64,000 nt of DNA from JAICJR01 sp963848495 (lineage in GTDB: Bacteria > Actinomycetota > Thermoleophilia > Solirubrobacterales > Thermoleophilaceae): positions 186,001 to 250,000 of the forward strand of contig CAWKDV010000001.1 of assembly GCA_963848495.1 (NCBI GenBank). The letters run 5' to 3'. Below the pieces are notes generated by a model, which was not told where the DNA came from, did not search any database, and worked only from the letters and a program-made list of their open reading frames with translations. This document shows positions 8,580 to 16,723 of the stretch, piece by piece; the stretch's first letter is position 1; the number at the start of each line of letters is the position of its first letter. The translations under genes and the position numbers were made by a program.

Positions 8580-9962
8580 TCAGCTCGCGGCCACGCGCGC
8601 CCCGAGGTCCGCGCTTCGCGCCAGGTATTGCGCGCGCCCGGGCTCCCCGAGCAGCGTGTGCTCCTCGACGACGACCTCTCCAGCCTTGATCGTCGCCACC
8701 GGCCAGCCGGTCAGCTCCTTGCCCTGCAGCGGCGTGAAGTCGGCGTACGACCCCATCTCGCTCGGGTCCACCAGGCGCTTGAGCGCCGTGTCGACGACGG
8801 TCAGGTCGGCGTCGCCGCCAACGGCGATCGTTCCCTTGCGGGGGTAGAGCCCGAAGATCTGCGCAGGGCGCTGCGCCATGAGCTGCGCTACACGCTCGAG
8901 CGGAAGGCCGCGCTCATGGTGGCCGTAGTGGAGCACCGCCGAGAGGTGCGTGCCGATGCAGGGCAGGCCGACGCCGGCACCGTGCAGTCCCTTCTCGGGC
9001 GCCTTGCTGTCGCTGCTGCGGGCGGTGTTGTCGGTGCCGATGACGTCCACCACGCCGGAGGTCACGCCGTCCCATAGGGCCGAGCGCGTGGCGGGATCGC
9101 GCACCGGCGGCACCATCTTGGCCAGCAGCCCGATGTCGTCCTCGGTGGTCACAGACAGGTAGGGGCTCGTAGTCTCGAGATAGATGCGCGAGCCCTGCGC
9201 TTTCAGCGCCGCCGCCCGTGCCAGGCCCTCGCTACTCGAGATGTGCACCACGTAGAGCGGCACGCCGGCCGCACGAGCGAGGCGCTCCGCCGTGGTGATC
9301 GCCATCTCCTCCGCCAGCGGCGGGTGCGCTCGCATCCACTCGGCCAGCCCGCCCTCCGGAACGGTCTGCTCGAGCTGCGACCGTGCCGCTGCCACGAGGG
9401 AGCCGTTCTCGGCGTGCACGCAGGCGACGGCGTCCGGCCCCACGCTCGCAACCTGCTGGAAGCCCCGGAAGAGGATCGCATCGTCAACCGCCGGGCAGAT
9501 TCCGGGGAAGCCCGACATGAAGAACTTGAAGGAGCGCACGCCGTACGCCTCGGCGTACTCGGGGATCGCGTCGGCCTGGTCCCGGTTGAAGATCCCGGCG
9601 TGCACGAACACGTCCGTGAACGCGTTCTGCGCGACGGCGCCCTGGACCATGTCCATGTACTGGTCGTACAGCTCCCCGAAGTTGAGCAGCATCACGCCCA
9701 CGGTCGTCACTCCGCCCAAGATTGCCGCGCGCGTCTCGGTCAGGCACTCCTCCTCGAACGTGAGCTGGTTGCCGAAGTGGACGTGGGGGTCGACGATGCC
9801 GGGGAAGATGTGGTGGCCGCCGGCGTCGATCGCCTGCTTCGCTGACTGAGCGTCCAGCGCCCCCAGCCCGGTGACCTTGCCGTCCGCGATGCCGATGTCG
9901 CAGGACACCACTCCGACGCCGGGAATGACCACCCGGCCGTTCTGAATCACGAGGTCATGCAT
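8580..9962 (-). CDS. Cyclic amidohydrolase (hydantoinase / allantoinase / dihydroorotase family)
   Basis: A 460-residue cyclic amidohydrolase that opens five- or six-membered imide/ureide rings. The HxH metal motif is in DPHVHFG at about 59-65, the candidate carbamylated Lys is in RSFKFFMSG at about 148, a metal His is in CVHAEN, another in VVHISSSEG, and the metal Asp is in GTDNTA. The C-terminal strand DADLTVVD is typical. Among hydantoinase, allantoinase and dihydropyrimidinase I cannot decide. The neighbouring AllFGH genes make a ureide substrate attractive. Its ATG overlaps the end of the second permease gene by 8 bp, so it is co-translated with the importer and probably acts directly on the imported compound. 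Confidence 0.86.
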   Translation of the reverse strand: MHDLVIQNGRVVIPGVGVVSCDIGIADGKVTGLGALDAQSAKQAIDAGGHHIFPGIVDPHVHFGNQLTFEEECLTETRAAILGGVTTVGVMLLNFGELYDQYMDMVQGAVAQNAFTDVFVHAGIFNRDQADAIPEYAEAYGVRSFKFFMSGFPGICPAVDDAILFRGFQQVASVGPDAVACVHAENGSLVAAARSQLEQTVPEGGLAEWMRAHPPLAEEMAITTAERLARAAGVPLYVVHISSSEGLARAAALKAQGSRIYLETTSPYLSVTTEDDIGLLAKMVPPVRDPATRSALWDGVTSGVVDVIGTDNTARSSDSKAPEKGLHGAGVGLPCIGTHLSAVLHYGHHERGLPLERVAQLMAQRPAQIFGLYPRKGTIAVGGDADLTVVDTALKRLVDPSEMGSYADFTPLQGKELTGWPVATIKAGEVVVEEHTLLGEPGRAQYLARSADLGARVAAS

Positions 9963-10998
9963 GTCGCTCCCCTCCGGGTTGTGATGACCGTGCCCACTGA
10001 GAAGTCCTGAGCAGCGCCGTGCGTGCCTGGGATCGCAACCGCCCGAGCGGAGAGCGCACGAGATCCGGAGCGGTGACGATGGTCACCACCAGCAGAAGCA
10101 GGCCGGTGATGATGCTGCTCACGTAGTCGGCCGCACCAATGATCGCCAGGGTCTCGTTGAGTGTGGCGAGCGAGAGCGCCCCCGCGGCAATGCCGAGCGG
10201 ACTTCCGCGCCCACCCGTCAGGGTCACGCCGCCTAGGATGGCGGCGATGGTGGCGAAGATCAGCGGTGCCACGCTGACGTCCGATGGACCGCTGGCGACG
10301 CTGAAGCTCGTGAGGGCTCCGCCAAGCGCGCAGCATCCGCCCGACACGACCATCACCCCGAGAACCGTGCCGCGGACGCGAACGCCCGCTGTTCGGCTCG
10401 CGCGCCTGTCACCGCCCACAGCCCTCACGTTTCTCCCGACCTTGGTGAAGTGCATGACCGCGGCGGCGGCAACGAACAGGCCCAGCACGATCAGGCTGCG
10501 GGGCGAGAACACCGTCGCGATCTGGCGGTTGAGGTTGATCCCCAGGTCGATGTTGTCGTACTGGACGGGCTTCCCATGCGCGATGGCTGAGGTGAGCCCC
10601 GCGCAGATCAGGTATCCGCCAAGAGTCACCGGGACGCTGCTGATGCCAAGGCCCGTCATGAGACCGCCCTGGACGGCGCCCAGAACGATCCCGACGCCGA
10701 GCGCGAGCAGCGCCCCGAGCAGCGGGCTCGACTCACCGGCTTTGACCGCGAGCAGTCCTCCCAGCGCGTACACGGCAGTCGACGAGAGGTCGTACTCGGC
10801 GATCACCATCGAGAGGCCCAAACCGAGCGCTACCAGCCCGAAGTCCGAGAACGCTTGGAGGATCGTGTAGACGGTGAACGAGTCGACGTGGCCACTGAAG
10901 AGCTTCGGCAGGACGACCAGCGCGACCACCATCGCCAGCAAGATCAGCCAGGGCTGAAGCGCGCGCACCTTGGTGGGGGATTGGCGGGCCCTCCTCAA
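9955..10998 (-). CDS. ABC transporter permease, ribose/monosaccharide (CUT2/RbsC) type
   Basis: A 347-residue inner-membrane permease of the BPD_transp_2 (RbsC-like) family, with about nine or ten hydrophobic segments and the loop GRNVRAVGGDRRASRTAGV that contacts the ATPase. The GGVTLTGGRGSPLG signature is near the C-terminus. It pairs with the permease encoded immediately upstream, giving a heterodimeric channel. The best start is TTG 10998, which overlaps the upstream stop as TTGA. A GTG about 25 bp downstream is possible. The frame is open far upstream to 11988, but that is a shadow of the first permease gene. The next gene downstream overlaps by 8 bp. Substrate is unknown: the type imports pentoses, but co-transcribed enzymes suggest a nitrogen-rich ring compound or ribonucleoside-like molecule. 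Confidence 0.9.
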   Translation of the reverse strand: MRRARQSPTKVRALQPWLILLAMVVALVVLPKLFSGHVDSFTVYTILQAFSDFGLVALGLGLSMVIAEYDLSSTAVYALGGLLAVKAGESSPLLGALLALGVGIVLGAVQGGLMTGLGISSVPVTLGGYLICAGLTSAIAHGKPVQYDNIDLGINLNRQIATVFSPRSLIVLGLFVAAAAVMHFTKVGRNVRAVGGDRRASRTAGVRVRGTVLGVMVVSGGCCALGGALTSFSVASGPSDVSVAPLIFATIAAILGGVTLTGGRGSPLGIAAGALSLATLNETLAIIGAADYVSSIITGLLLLVVTIVTAPDLVRSPLGRLRSQARTALLRTSQWARSSQPGGERHA

Positions 10999-11978
10999 CG
11001 CGACCGTCCCGTCGTTGCGATGTGGACGAGCACGACGACGCCGAGCAGGATCACGCCTCGGATGAGGATCTGGACGCCCGTCGAGTAGCCGCGCAACAGG
11101 GCGGTCGACGTCGCGGCCGCGATCACGAGCGCGCCGATCAGGCTCTGAGCGGCAGATCCACGGCCGCCCGCCACGGCGTTGCCTCCGACCAGCACGGCCG
11201 CGATCGCATCGTACGAGTACGTCCCCTGCAGGTTGAGCGTTGCGGTGTGATAGGTCGACGCGAGCAGCACGCCGGCGGCGGCCGCGCAGACTCCCGAGAT
11301 CGCGAACGCGCCGGTGGTGATGCGGCTGATGTTCAGCCCCGCGGCGCGAGCGGCAGGCTTGCTGTCTCCGACCAGGTAGAGCTCGGTTCCGAATCGCGTC
11401 CTGCGCAGGACCAGCTCGACCAGGATGGTGATGGCGATGAGCGCGAAGACGGGAAACCCAAATCCCAGCGGCGTGCTCGTGAGGAGATGAAAGCTCGCGT
11501 CCTTCGGGGCCGACACCGTCGTCCCACCCGTGATCCAGGTGGCCACCGCCGTCTGCAAGAGGCCAGCGGCGATCGTGACGATGATCGGATTCGCCCCCAG
11601 CGCCCCGACGATCCAGCCCTGGAGGCCGCACGCGACCCCACCGATCGCCAGCGCGAGGACGATCGCTTCTCCGAAGCCGATCCGGAGGAACTGGGTGAAT
11701 GCCATGGCACACACCGCCGCCGTGATCCCGAGCGAGAGGGAGAAGAGGTTTCCGCCGATGGTGATGGGCGTCATCCCAACCGCGATGATCCCGACAAAGG
11801 CGCTGCTGAGCAGGACCGCCTTGAGGTTGCCCCCGGTCAGGAACCCCGAGGTGGTCGCCGCGGCGATGGCGAGGAACACCGCGAACGCCACCGCCGGCGC
11901 GAAGAGGACCGGCCGCAGCAGGTACCCACGCTGGGACGGCAGAGCGGGGGCCCGATCGGGTGCCATCGTAACGCTCAC
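10995..11978 (-). CDS. ABC transporter permease, ribose/monosaccharide (CUT2/RbsC) type
   Basis: A 327-residue RbsC-type membrane permease. A short cytoplasmic N-terminus is followed by about eight to ten transmembrane stretches. The coupling loop (FGTELYLVGDSKPAARAAG, about residue 205) and the VLVGGNAVAGGRGS motif mark the family. It is the first of two adjacent permease genes between the ATPase (4-bp ATGA overlap upstream) and the second permease (TTGA overlap downstream). Having two different permeases is typical of AI-2/LsrCD-like or nucleoside-type members of this class, whereas plain ribose importers use a homodimer. That comparison is from family knowledge and does not identify the substrate. 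Confidence 0.91.
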   Translation of the reverse strand: MSVTMAPDRAPALPSQRGYLLRPVLFAPAVAFAVFLAIAAATTSGFLTGGNLKAVLLSSAFVGIIAVGMTPITIGGNLFSLSLGITAAVCAMAFTQFLRIGFGEAIVLALAIGGVACGLQGWIVGALGANPIIVTIAAGLLQTAVATWITGGTTVSAPKDASFHLLTSTPLGFGFPVFALIAITILVELVLRRTRFGTELYLVGDSKPAARAAGLNISRITTGAFAISGVCAAAAGVLLASTYHTATLNLQGTYSYDAIAAVLVGGNAVAGGRGSAAQSLIGALVIAAATSTALLRGYSTGVQILIRGVILLGVVVLVHIATTGRSR

Positions 11979-13531
11979 CGGTCGCCACCGGCCGCCGGGT
12001 CGTGCGTCATCTCCCGCAGCACGAGCTCGGCCGAGGTGTCCTCTCGCGCGCAGATCGACACGCTGCGGCCACCGAACATCGTCATGACCACGTCCGAGAG
12101 CTCCATGATCTCGTCGAGCTCCGTCGACGAGAACAGCACCGTGGTCCCGCCCGCGGCCGCGAGACGAATCAGGCGGTGGATCTCCGCCCGGCCGCCCACA
12201 TCCACGCCCCGGGTCGGGTCGTCGAGCAACAGCAGCGAGAGCGACTCGTGTTCGAGGCAGCGCCCGAGCAGGACCTTCTGCTGGTTCCCGCCGCTCAGCG
12301 TTCCCACCGGCGACCGCAGCCGCTCGGCGGGGATGCCGACGAGGTTGGCGAGCGCACGCGCGCTCCGAACCCTCGCCTTGGGCGAGAGCCAGCCGGCACC
12401 TCTGGTGAGCCGCCCCAGGCGAGTCGCGTTGAGGTTCGCCTCGATCGTCTGGGACAGGAACAGCCCCTCGGCCTTTCGGTCGTTCGATATGAACTGAACG
12501 CCCGAGGCCTTCGCCTGGCGTGGGGTCGCAAAGCGCACCTCTCGCCCATGAAGCGTCACTCGACCGGTGGCTTCCGGCGTCAGCCCCGCAATCGCCCGCA
12601 GGATCGCGCTTGCGCCGGAGCCGACCTGCCCGGCGATCCCCAGGATCGCCCCGCCGCCACAGGCGAAGCTCATCCCCTCGACTCGACCGGGAACGCGAAG
12701 GTCGGACACCCTCAGGGCCTCGTCTCCGGCCGGCTTCCGGGCCGCGACGGGGAGTTCCTGGCCGGCGCTGCCCAGCATCAGGTCGACGAGCCGCCCCTTG
12801 TCCAGGTCACTCGCCGGCGCGGTGGTGATCGCGTGCCCATCGCGCATGACCATGACCCGGTCGCAGATCGTGAGGATCTCGTCGAGGCGATGCGACACGA
12901 AGATGACGCTCCGGCCGTCCGCGACCACGCTGCGCACGGCGTCGAAGACGCGGGTGATCTCGCCTTTGCTGAGCGCCGCCGTCGGCTCGTCGAGGATGAG
13001 AAGGGCCGCGTCGCGGCCAAGTAGTCGCGCGATCTCCACGAGCTGCCGCTCGCCGAGCTGGAGCTCCTCGGCGGGCGTCTCGGGCGCAACGTTTGAAAGA
13101 CCGACCCGAGTGAGCAGCTCACGGGCTCTCGCGCGAAGCGCGCCCCGACGGACCAAGGCGGGCTCACGAACGTTCCCGAGGACCAGGTTCTCCGCAACCG
13201 TCAGCATCGGGACGATGCTCAGCTCCTGATCGAGCAGCGCGATGCCGTGGTGCTGCGCATCCTGGGGCTGGCGCAGCTGAACCACTTCCCCGCGGATGCG
13301 GAGAGCCCCCAGATCGGGACTCTCCAATCCGGAGAGGATCTTCATCAACGTCGTCTTGCCGGCCCCGTTGTGCCCGCAGATGCCGAACACCTCACCGGGC
13401 AGGATGTCGAAGGAGACCCCCCTCAGCGCCTCGACCGGCCCATACGCCTTCGTCACGCCGGAGACGGCAACGAACGGCTCCCCGCCACCACCGTGCGGGG
13501 AGGCTTCAGGAACCGCGCCGGCCGCTGTCAC
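11975..13531 (-). CDS. Sugar-type ABC transporter ATP-binding protein (RbsA/MglA-like, two ATPase domains)
   Basis: A 518-residue protein with two fused nucleotide-binding domains. Domain 1 has Walker A GHNGAGKT at residues 53-60, signature LQLGERQLVEIARLL and Walker B LLILDEPTAALS. Domain 2 has a degenerate Walker A (GQVGSGAS, no Lys) but a good signature LSGGNQQKVLLGR and Walker B LLLLDDPTRGVDVGG. One active and one degenerate site is the usual arrangement in RbsA-type ATPases. It powers the two permeases encoded downstream, the first overlapping by 4 bp. GTG 13531 is the start and lies 4 bp after the stop of the substrate-binding gene. The gene order binding protein, ATPase, permease, permease, enzymes indicates one operon read leftward from a promoter near 14650. 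Confidence 0.93.
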   Translation of the reverse strand: MTAAGAVPEASPHGGGGEPFVAVSGVTKAYGPVEALRGVSFDILPGEVFGICGHNGAGKTTLMKILSGLESPDLGALRIRGEVVQLRQPQDAQHHGIALLDQELSIVPMLTVAENLVLGNVREPALVRRGALRARARELLTRVGLSNVAPETPAEELQLGERQLVEIARLLGRDAALLILDEPTAALSKGEITRVFDAVRSVVADGRSVIFVSHRLDEILTICDRVMVMRDGHAITTAPASDLDKGRLVDLMLGSAGQELPVAARKPAGDEALRVSDLRVPGRVEGMSFACGGGAILGIAGQVGSGASAILRAIAGLTPEATGRVTLHGREVRFATPRQAKASGVQFISNDRKAEGLFLSQTIEANLNATRLGRLTRGAGWLSPKARVRSARALANLVGIPAERLRSPVGTLSGGNQQKVLLGRCLEHESLSLLLLDDPTRGVDVGGRAEIHRLIRLAAAGGTTVLFSSTELDEIMELSDVVMTMFGGRSVSICAREDTSAELVLREMTHDPAAGGDR

Positions 13532-13535
13532 TGAC

Positions 13536-14597
13536 CTAGTAGGTGCAGATTCCGGTGAGGGAGTCGACGTTGCTAGCCGTGATGCGCTCCACTGGGAAGA
13601 GCGTGATCTTCTGGACGCTCTCTCCGCCGAGCAGCTTCGCGATCTCCGCCGCGGCCTTGGTCGCTTGCGGCGTGGGCGCCTGGGTGGCCCCTCCGTAGAG
13701 CGTGCCGGCCTTGATGGCCTTCATGCCGTCCGGGCCACAGTTGCTGCCGCTGACGATCACACCCTTCTTCGTGACGCCGACCGGCAGCCCGGCCGAGCTC
13801 GCGGAACGGGTGATCGACACCGCCATCAGATCGGACATGCCGTAGGCGCCCTGGATTCCGCCCTTGCCGCGGTACTTGGCGAACAGCTGCGAGGCGATCT
13901 GGCCGGTCTTCACCGGATCCCACTGGCCGTCCTGGATCTCGACGACCTTCAAGTCCGGCGTGGTCGCCATCTGCTTCTTGAAGGCGGCCAACCGTTGCTG
14001 GACGCCGAGCTGGGACGCCGAGCCGGTGATAGCAATGATGTTCCCCTTCGTGATCCCGATCTTGTCCAGCCCCTGCTGGAGGTTCTGCGCGGCGAACGTT
14101 CCGAGGCTCGCCTGATCGTCGAGGAACTCGCCCGAGGACAAGTCCACCGCGCGAGGAGACGCGGGGTTGATGACGATCACGACCGGGATGCCCGCCTGCT
14201 TGGCCTTCGCGAACGGCACCGCCACCGCGCTTGGATCCTGCACGGCAACCGCGATCAGATCCGGACGCTCGGAGATCGCCTGGTTCAGCTTCTGCTCCTC
14301 GACCGCCGAGTCGAAGTTGTTCGAGAGCACCGAGACCTTGACGCCCTTGGCCTGAAGCGCGCTCGTGAAGGTGCGGTTGTACGCGGCGATGAAGGGATCG
14401 GCGGGCGAGCCGTCCACCAGGATCACCTGCTTGCCCTGCACGGACGCGGCCGCCGTGGACGCACCCCCGGACGAGCTGCTCGACGACGAGTTGCCCGACG
14501 AACCGCAGCCCGCAGCGACCGCGACCACCCCAGCAGCGAGGAAGGCAGACGACAAGGTCCGGAGCGAGCGCTCCGTAAGCCTGTTCCGAAAAGCCAT
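13536..14597 (-). CDS. ABC transporter substrate-binding lipoprotein (periplasmic-binding protein family)
   Basis: A 353-residue type I periplasmic-binding protein, here a lipoprotein. It has a basic N-terminus, a hydrophobic stretch and a lipobox VAAGC with the lipidated Cys at residue 31, followed by a Ser/Gly-rich linker typical of Gram-positive lipoproteins. The mature part has the two-lobed ribose-binding-like pattern (VILVDGSPADPFIAAYN, LIAVAVQDPSAV, IPVVIVINPAS, GVIVSGSNCGPDGMKAIKAG). ATG 14597 has GAGAGGGGAA about 8 nt upstream, which decides the start over the longer frame. It is the first gene of the operon running to 5206, presumably the most expressed, and confers the importer's specificity. 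The ligand is unknown. Confidence 0.92.
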   Translation of the reverse strand: MAFRNRLTERSLRTLSSAFLAAGVVAVAAGCGSSGNSSSSSSSGGASTAAASVQGKQVILVDGSPADPFIAAYNRTFTSALQAKGVKVSVLSNNFDSAVEEQKLNQAISERPDLIAVAVQDPSAVAVPFAKAKQAGIPVVIVINPASPRAVDLSSGEFLDDQASLGTFAAQNLQQGLDKIGITKGNIIAITGSASQLGVQQRLAAFKKQMATTPDLKVVEIQDGQWDPVKTGQIASQLFAKYRGKGGIQGAYGMSDLMAVSITRSASSAGLPVGVTKKGVIVSGSNCGPDGMKAIKAGTLYGGATQAPTPQATKAAAEIAKLLGGESVQKITLFPVERITASNVDSLTGICTY

Positions 14598-14666
14598 TGC
14601 GAGTTCCCCTCTCCCCAGAGTTGAATGCAAACCCCACTCGGCCCAGCCGCGGCTCACATTAGTGAT

Positions 14667-14677
14667 AGGTCATACGA
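14667..14677 (-). promoter_or_regulatory. Operator-like GT-N3-ACC motif upstream of the ABC transporter operon
   Basis: The minus strand reads TCGTATGACCT, matching the T-N-GT-N3-AC-C pattern found in three other promoter regions of this island and resembling the TNGTNNNACNA half-site logic of FadR-type GntR regulators. It lies about 70 bp upstream of the binding-protein start in an unusually AT-rich patch of the 122-bp spacer 14598-14719. Binding by the GntR protein at 27895 is an inference. Confidence 0.4.
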
Positions 14678-14719
14678 ATTGCAAGTGCCAGGTCACGCAA
14701 GGACCAGCCTGAGGCCGAG

Positions 14720-15958
14720 CTACCGTCGGCCGTTCCGCGCCACGACCCTGCCGGCCTTGATGACATGCGTTTTCTCAGGCTGCGTCGTGACGATCGAGCG
14801 GTGGTCGTCGGTGTCGAGCAGCACCACGTCGGCGCGGTCCCCGATCGCGGTTCCGTAGCCCTCGAGCGCCATCGTCTGCGCGCCGTTGTAGGTCACCATC
14901 TGCGTGAGCCGGCGGAGCTCGTCCTCGTTTCCGAGGTGAGCCGCGCAGGCGCAGATATGCGCCTCGAGCAGGAGGTTCATGTTGGCGAAGGGGAGGTAGG
15001 TGTCGTCGAGGTTGTCGGTGCCGAGAGACACGTTCACTCCTGCCGACAGGAAGTCCTTGACCCGAGTTAGCCCTCGCCGTGGGTTGTCCGGATCGGTCCG
15101 GCCCTCGGTGAAGAGGTTGCTGGTTGGCAGCGTGATGATGTTCATCCGCGCTTCCTTGATCCGTTCGACCACGGGTTCGGCCGAAGCGGCGTCGAGGGCG
15201 CTGAGGGCGAGGACGTGGTGGGCGGTCACGGCACCCGCTGCGTAACCGTGGCGTAGAACGGCCTCCGCCAGGCGGTAGACACCGAGTCCCTCGGGCTGCG
15301 GCGGGCTCGACCGGTCGTCCGGGAAGAGCGCGTCGACGCTCATGTCGACCAGCCGGCCGTCCGCGATCTCGAAGATGTCGTCGATGTGCCGGTCGTAGTC
15401 GAGCGCATCCGGCGGGTCGCCGTGGGGCCGACCGCCAACCACGTCGGCGCCAGCCTCCACCGCCCGAGCGAGGAGCTTGTGCATCCCATCGACCCCGAGG
15501 AACCCCTCCTGCGGGAAAGCGAGGATCTGCAGGTCGATCCGGTCCAGGTACTCCTCTCGGACCTCGGCCGTGGCCTCGACGCCTAGCGTGCCGACGATGG
15601 GATCGACATCCACTGGTGAACGCAGCGCGGTAACCCCGTGCCGGATGGCAAGGTCGAGCGCCCGCCTCACTCGCTGCTTGACGTCCTCATGGGTGTACTC
15701 GCGCTTCCGCGCCGCGCCGCGTGCCACCCCGTCCAGCATGAGCCCGGACGGGGCCAGTCCACCCACGAAAGCCTTGTCGAGGTGCACGTGGGCGTTCACG
15801 AACCCCGGAATGAGGACGCGTCCGTCGGCTTCGATCTCCTGACGTCCTTGGAGCTCGGAGGCCGGCTCGACGGCGACGATGCGACCGTCGTCGATCCCGA
15901 CATCCACGAGCGCATCGGCGTCCTCGACCCGGCAGGCGCGGATCAGCAGGTCAATCAT
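14720..15958 (-). CDS. Amidohydrolase, cytosine deaminase-like
   Basis: A 412-residue amidohydrolase of the cytosine deaminase / isopropylammelide hydrolase type. Its metal motif NAHVHLDK (about 54-61) is the HxHLDK variant seen in CodA and creatinine deaminase-like enzymes. Later elements are GVTALRSPVDVD, GGRPHGDPPDALDYDRHID, AVTAHHVLALS with a metal/catalytic His, and LGTDNLDDTYLPF with the metal Asp. Members deaminate cytosine, isocytosine, creatinine or triazine derivatives. With the N-methylhydantoinase genes nearby, creatinine to N-methylhydantoin is one testable reaction. The start at ATG 15958 overlaps the cyclase gene by 8 bp, making it the last gene of the M20-cyclase-deaminase operon. 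Confidence 0.84.
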   Translation of the reverse strand: MIDLLIRACRVEDADALVDVGIDDGRIVAVEPASELQGRQEIEADGRVLIPGFVNAHVHLDKAFVGGLAPSGLMLDGVARGAARKREYTHEDVKQRVRRALDLAIRHGVTALRSPVDVDPIVGTLGVEATAEVREEYLDRIDLQILAFPQEGFLGVDGMHKLLARAVEAGADVVGGRPHGDPPDALDYDRHIDDIFEIADGRLVDMSVDALFPDDRSSPPQPEGLGVYRLAEAVLRHGYAAGAVTAHHVLALSALDAASAEPVVERIKEARMNIITLPTSNLFTEGRTDPDNPRRGLTRVKDFLSAGVNVSLGTDNLDDTYLPFANMNLLLEAHICACAAHLGNEDELRRLTQMVTYNGAQTMALEGYGTAIGDRADVVLLDTDDHRSIVTTQPEKTHVIKAGRVVARNGRR

Positions 15959-16706
15959 CCAGGATGCCGACGAGCCGGCAGATCGACGCGTCGCCCCCGA
16001 CGAACTTCCACGGGAACGCGCACAGCGTGAGCCGGCGCCCGAGCACCTCCCGTACGTCTCCCCCGACGTTCTCCACGTGGACGATGCCGTGTGCGAAGGG
16101 CAGCCTGTGCATCACCGCGAGGTCGTCACGCGGGAAGGCCTCGTCGACCTTCACCCCCATCTCCGCCTCGTACTCGCTAACGAGCTCGGGGCGGCCGTCG
16201 CGGAACGGCGGGTTTAGCATGGGGTGTTCGGGCGTGCACGTGTCGACGCCGGTGAAGCGGAACCCCATGTCGACGATCCATTGCGCCAACTCCCGGCCGC
16301 CGCCCGGCTGCCTGAACATGAACAGCCGCTCGTCGGGCGTCTCGCCGAACTCGTAGTAGCGCGACCAGCCCGTGTAGTAGATGAGGATGTCCCCCGGCCT
16401 GACATCCGCGCGCTGGGTGATGTGCTCCGGACGGATCACGTCCCACTCGCCCACCGCGTCGCTGATGTCGACGACGACGCCCTCGCCGTAGAAGGTCTCG
16501 ATCGGCATGCTCGCCATGTCGGCGCCGCCGTCGATGAAGTGGCGCGGGGCGTCGATGTGGGTCCCGCAATGCATGCTCGTCGCCACGCGCGTCATGAAGG
16601 TGTTGTTGACGGCCATCCGGTGTGTCACCGTCACCGTCGGATACTCGAGCCCGATGAACGGCGGCGTGGCCACCCCCCACGGATGCGAGAGATCCACGAG
16701 CCGCAA
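15951..16706 (-). CDS. Cyclase family protein (kynurenine formamidase-like)
   Basis: A metal-dependent hydrolase of the cyclase/KynB family, about 251 residues. The family motif HxGTHxDxPxHF is complete in MHCGTHIDAPRHF at about residue 58, and GVVVDISD and DILIYYTGWSRYY follow as expected. Members hydrolyse N-formyl or amide bonds (kynurenine formamidase, isatin hydrolase). The frame runs upstream to 16961 through the M20 gene, so the start must be later: TTG 16706 (17 bp after the M20 stop, giving MRLVDLSHP) or GTG 16697. Downstream it overlaps the deaminase gene by 8 bp. Isatin-like or formamide intermediates in ring breakdown are possible substrates; none is proven. Confidence 0.84.
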   Translation of the reverse strand: MRLVDLSHPWGVATPPFIGLEYPTVTVTHRMAVNNTFMTRVATSMHCGTHIDAPRHFIDGGADMASMPIETFYGEGVVVDISDAVGEWDVIRPEHITQRADVRPGDILIYYTGWSRYYEFGETPDERLFMFRQPGGGRELAQWIVDMGFRFTGVDTCTPEHPMLNPPFRDGRPELVSEYEAEMGVKVDEAFPRDDLAVMHRLPFAHGIVHVENVGGDVREVLGRRLTLCAFPWKFVGGDASICRLVGILDD

Positions 16707-16723
16707 GCCGCCGACCCCGACCG

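Noticed and set aside
8580..9962. Calling the cyclic amidohydrolase allantoinase (allB)
   Set aside because: Family motifs do not separate hydantoinase, dihydropyrimidinase and allantoinase, so no symbol was given despite the AllFGH context.
9955..11988. 677-aa ORF as a fused double permease
   Set aside because: Its N-terminal half is the shadow of the first permease gene. Membrane-helix pattern begins only after 10998.
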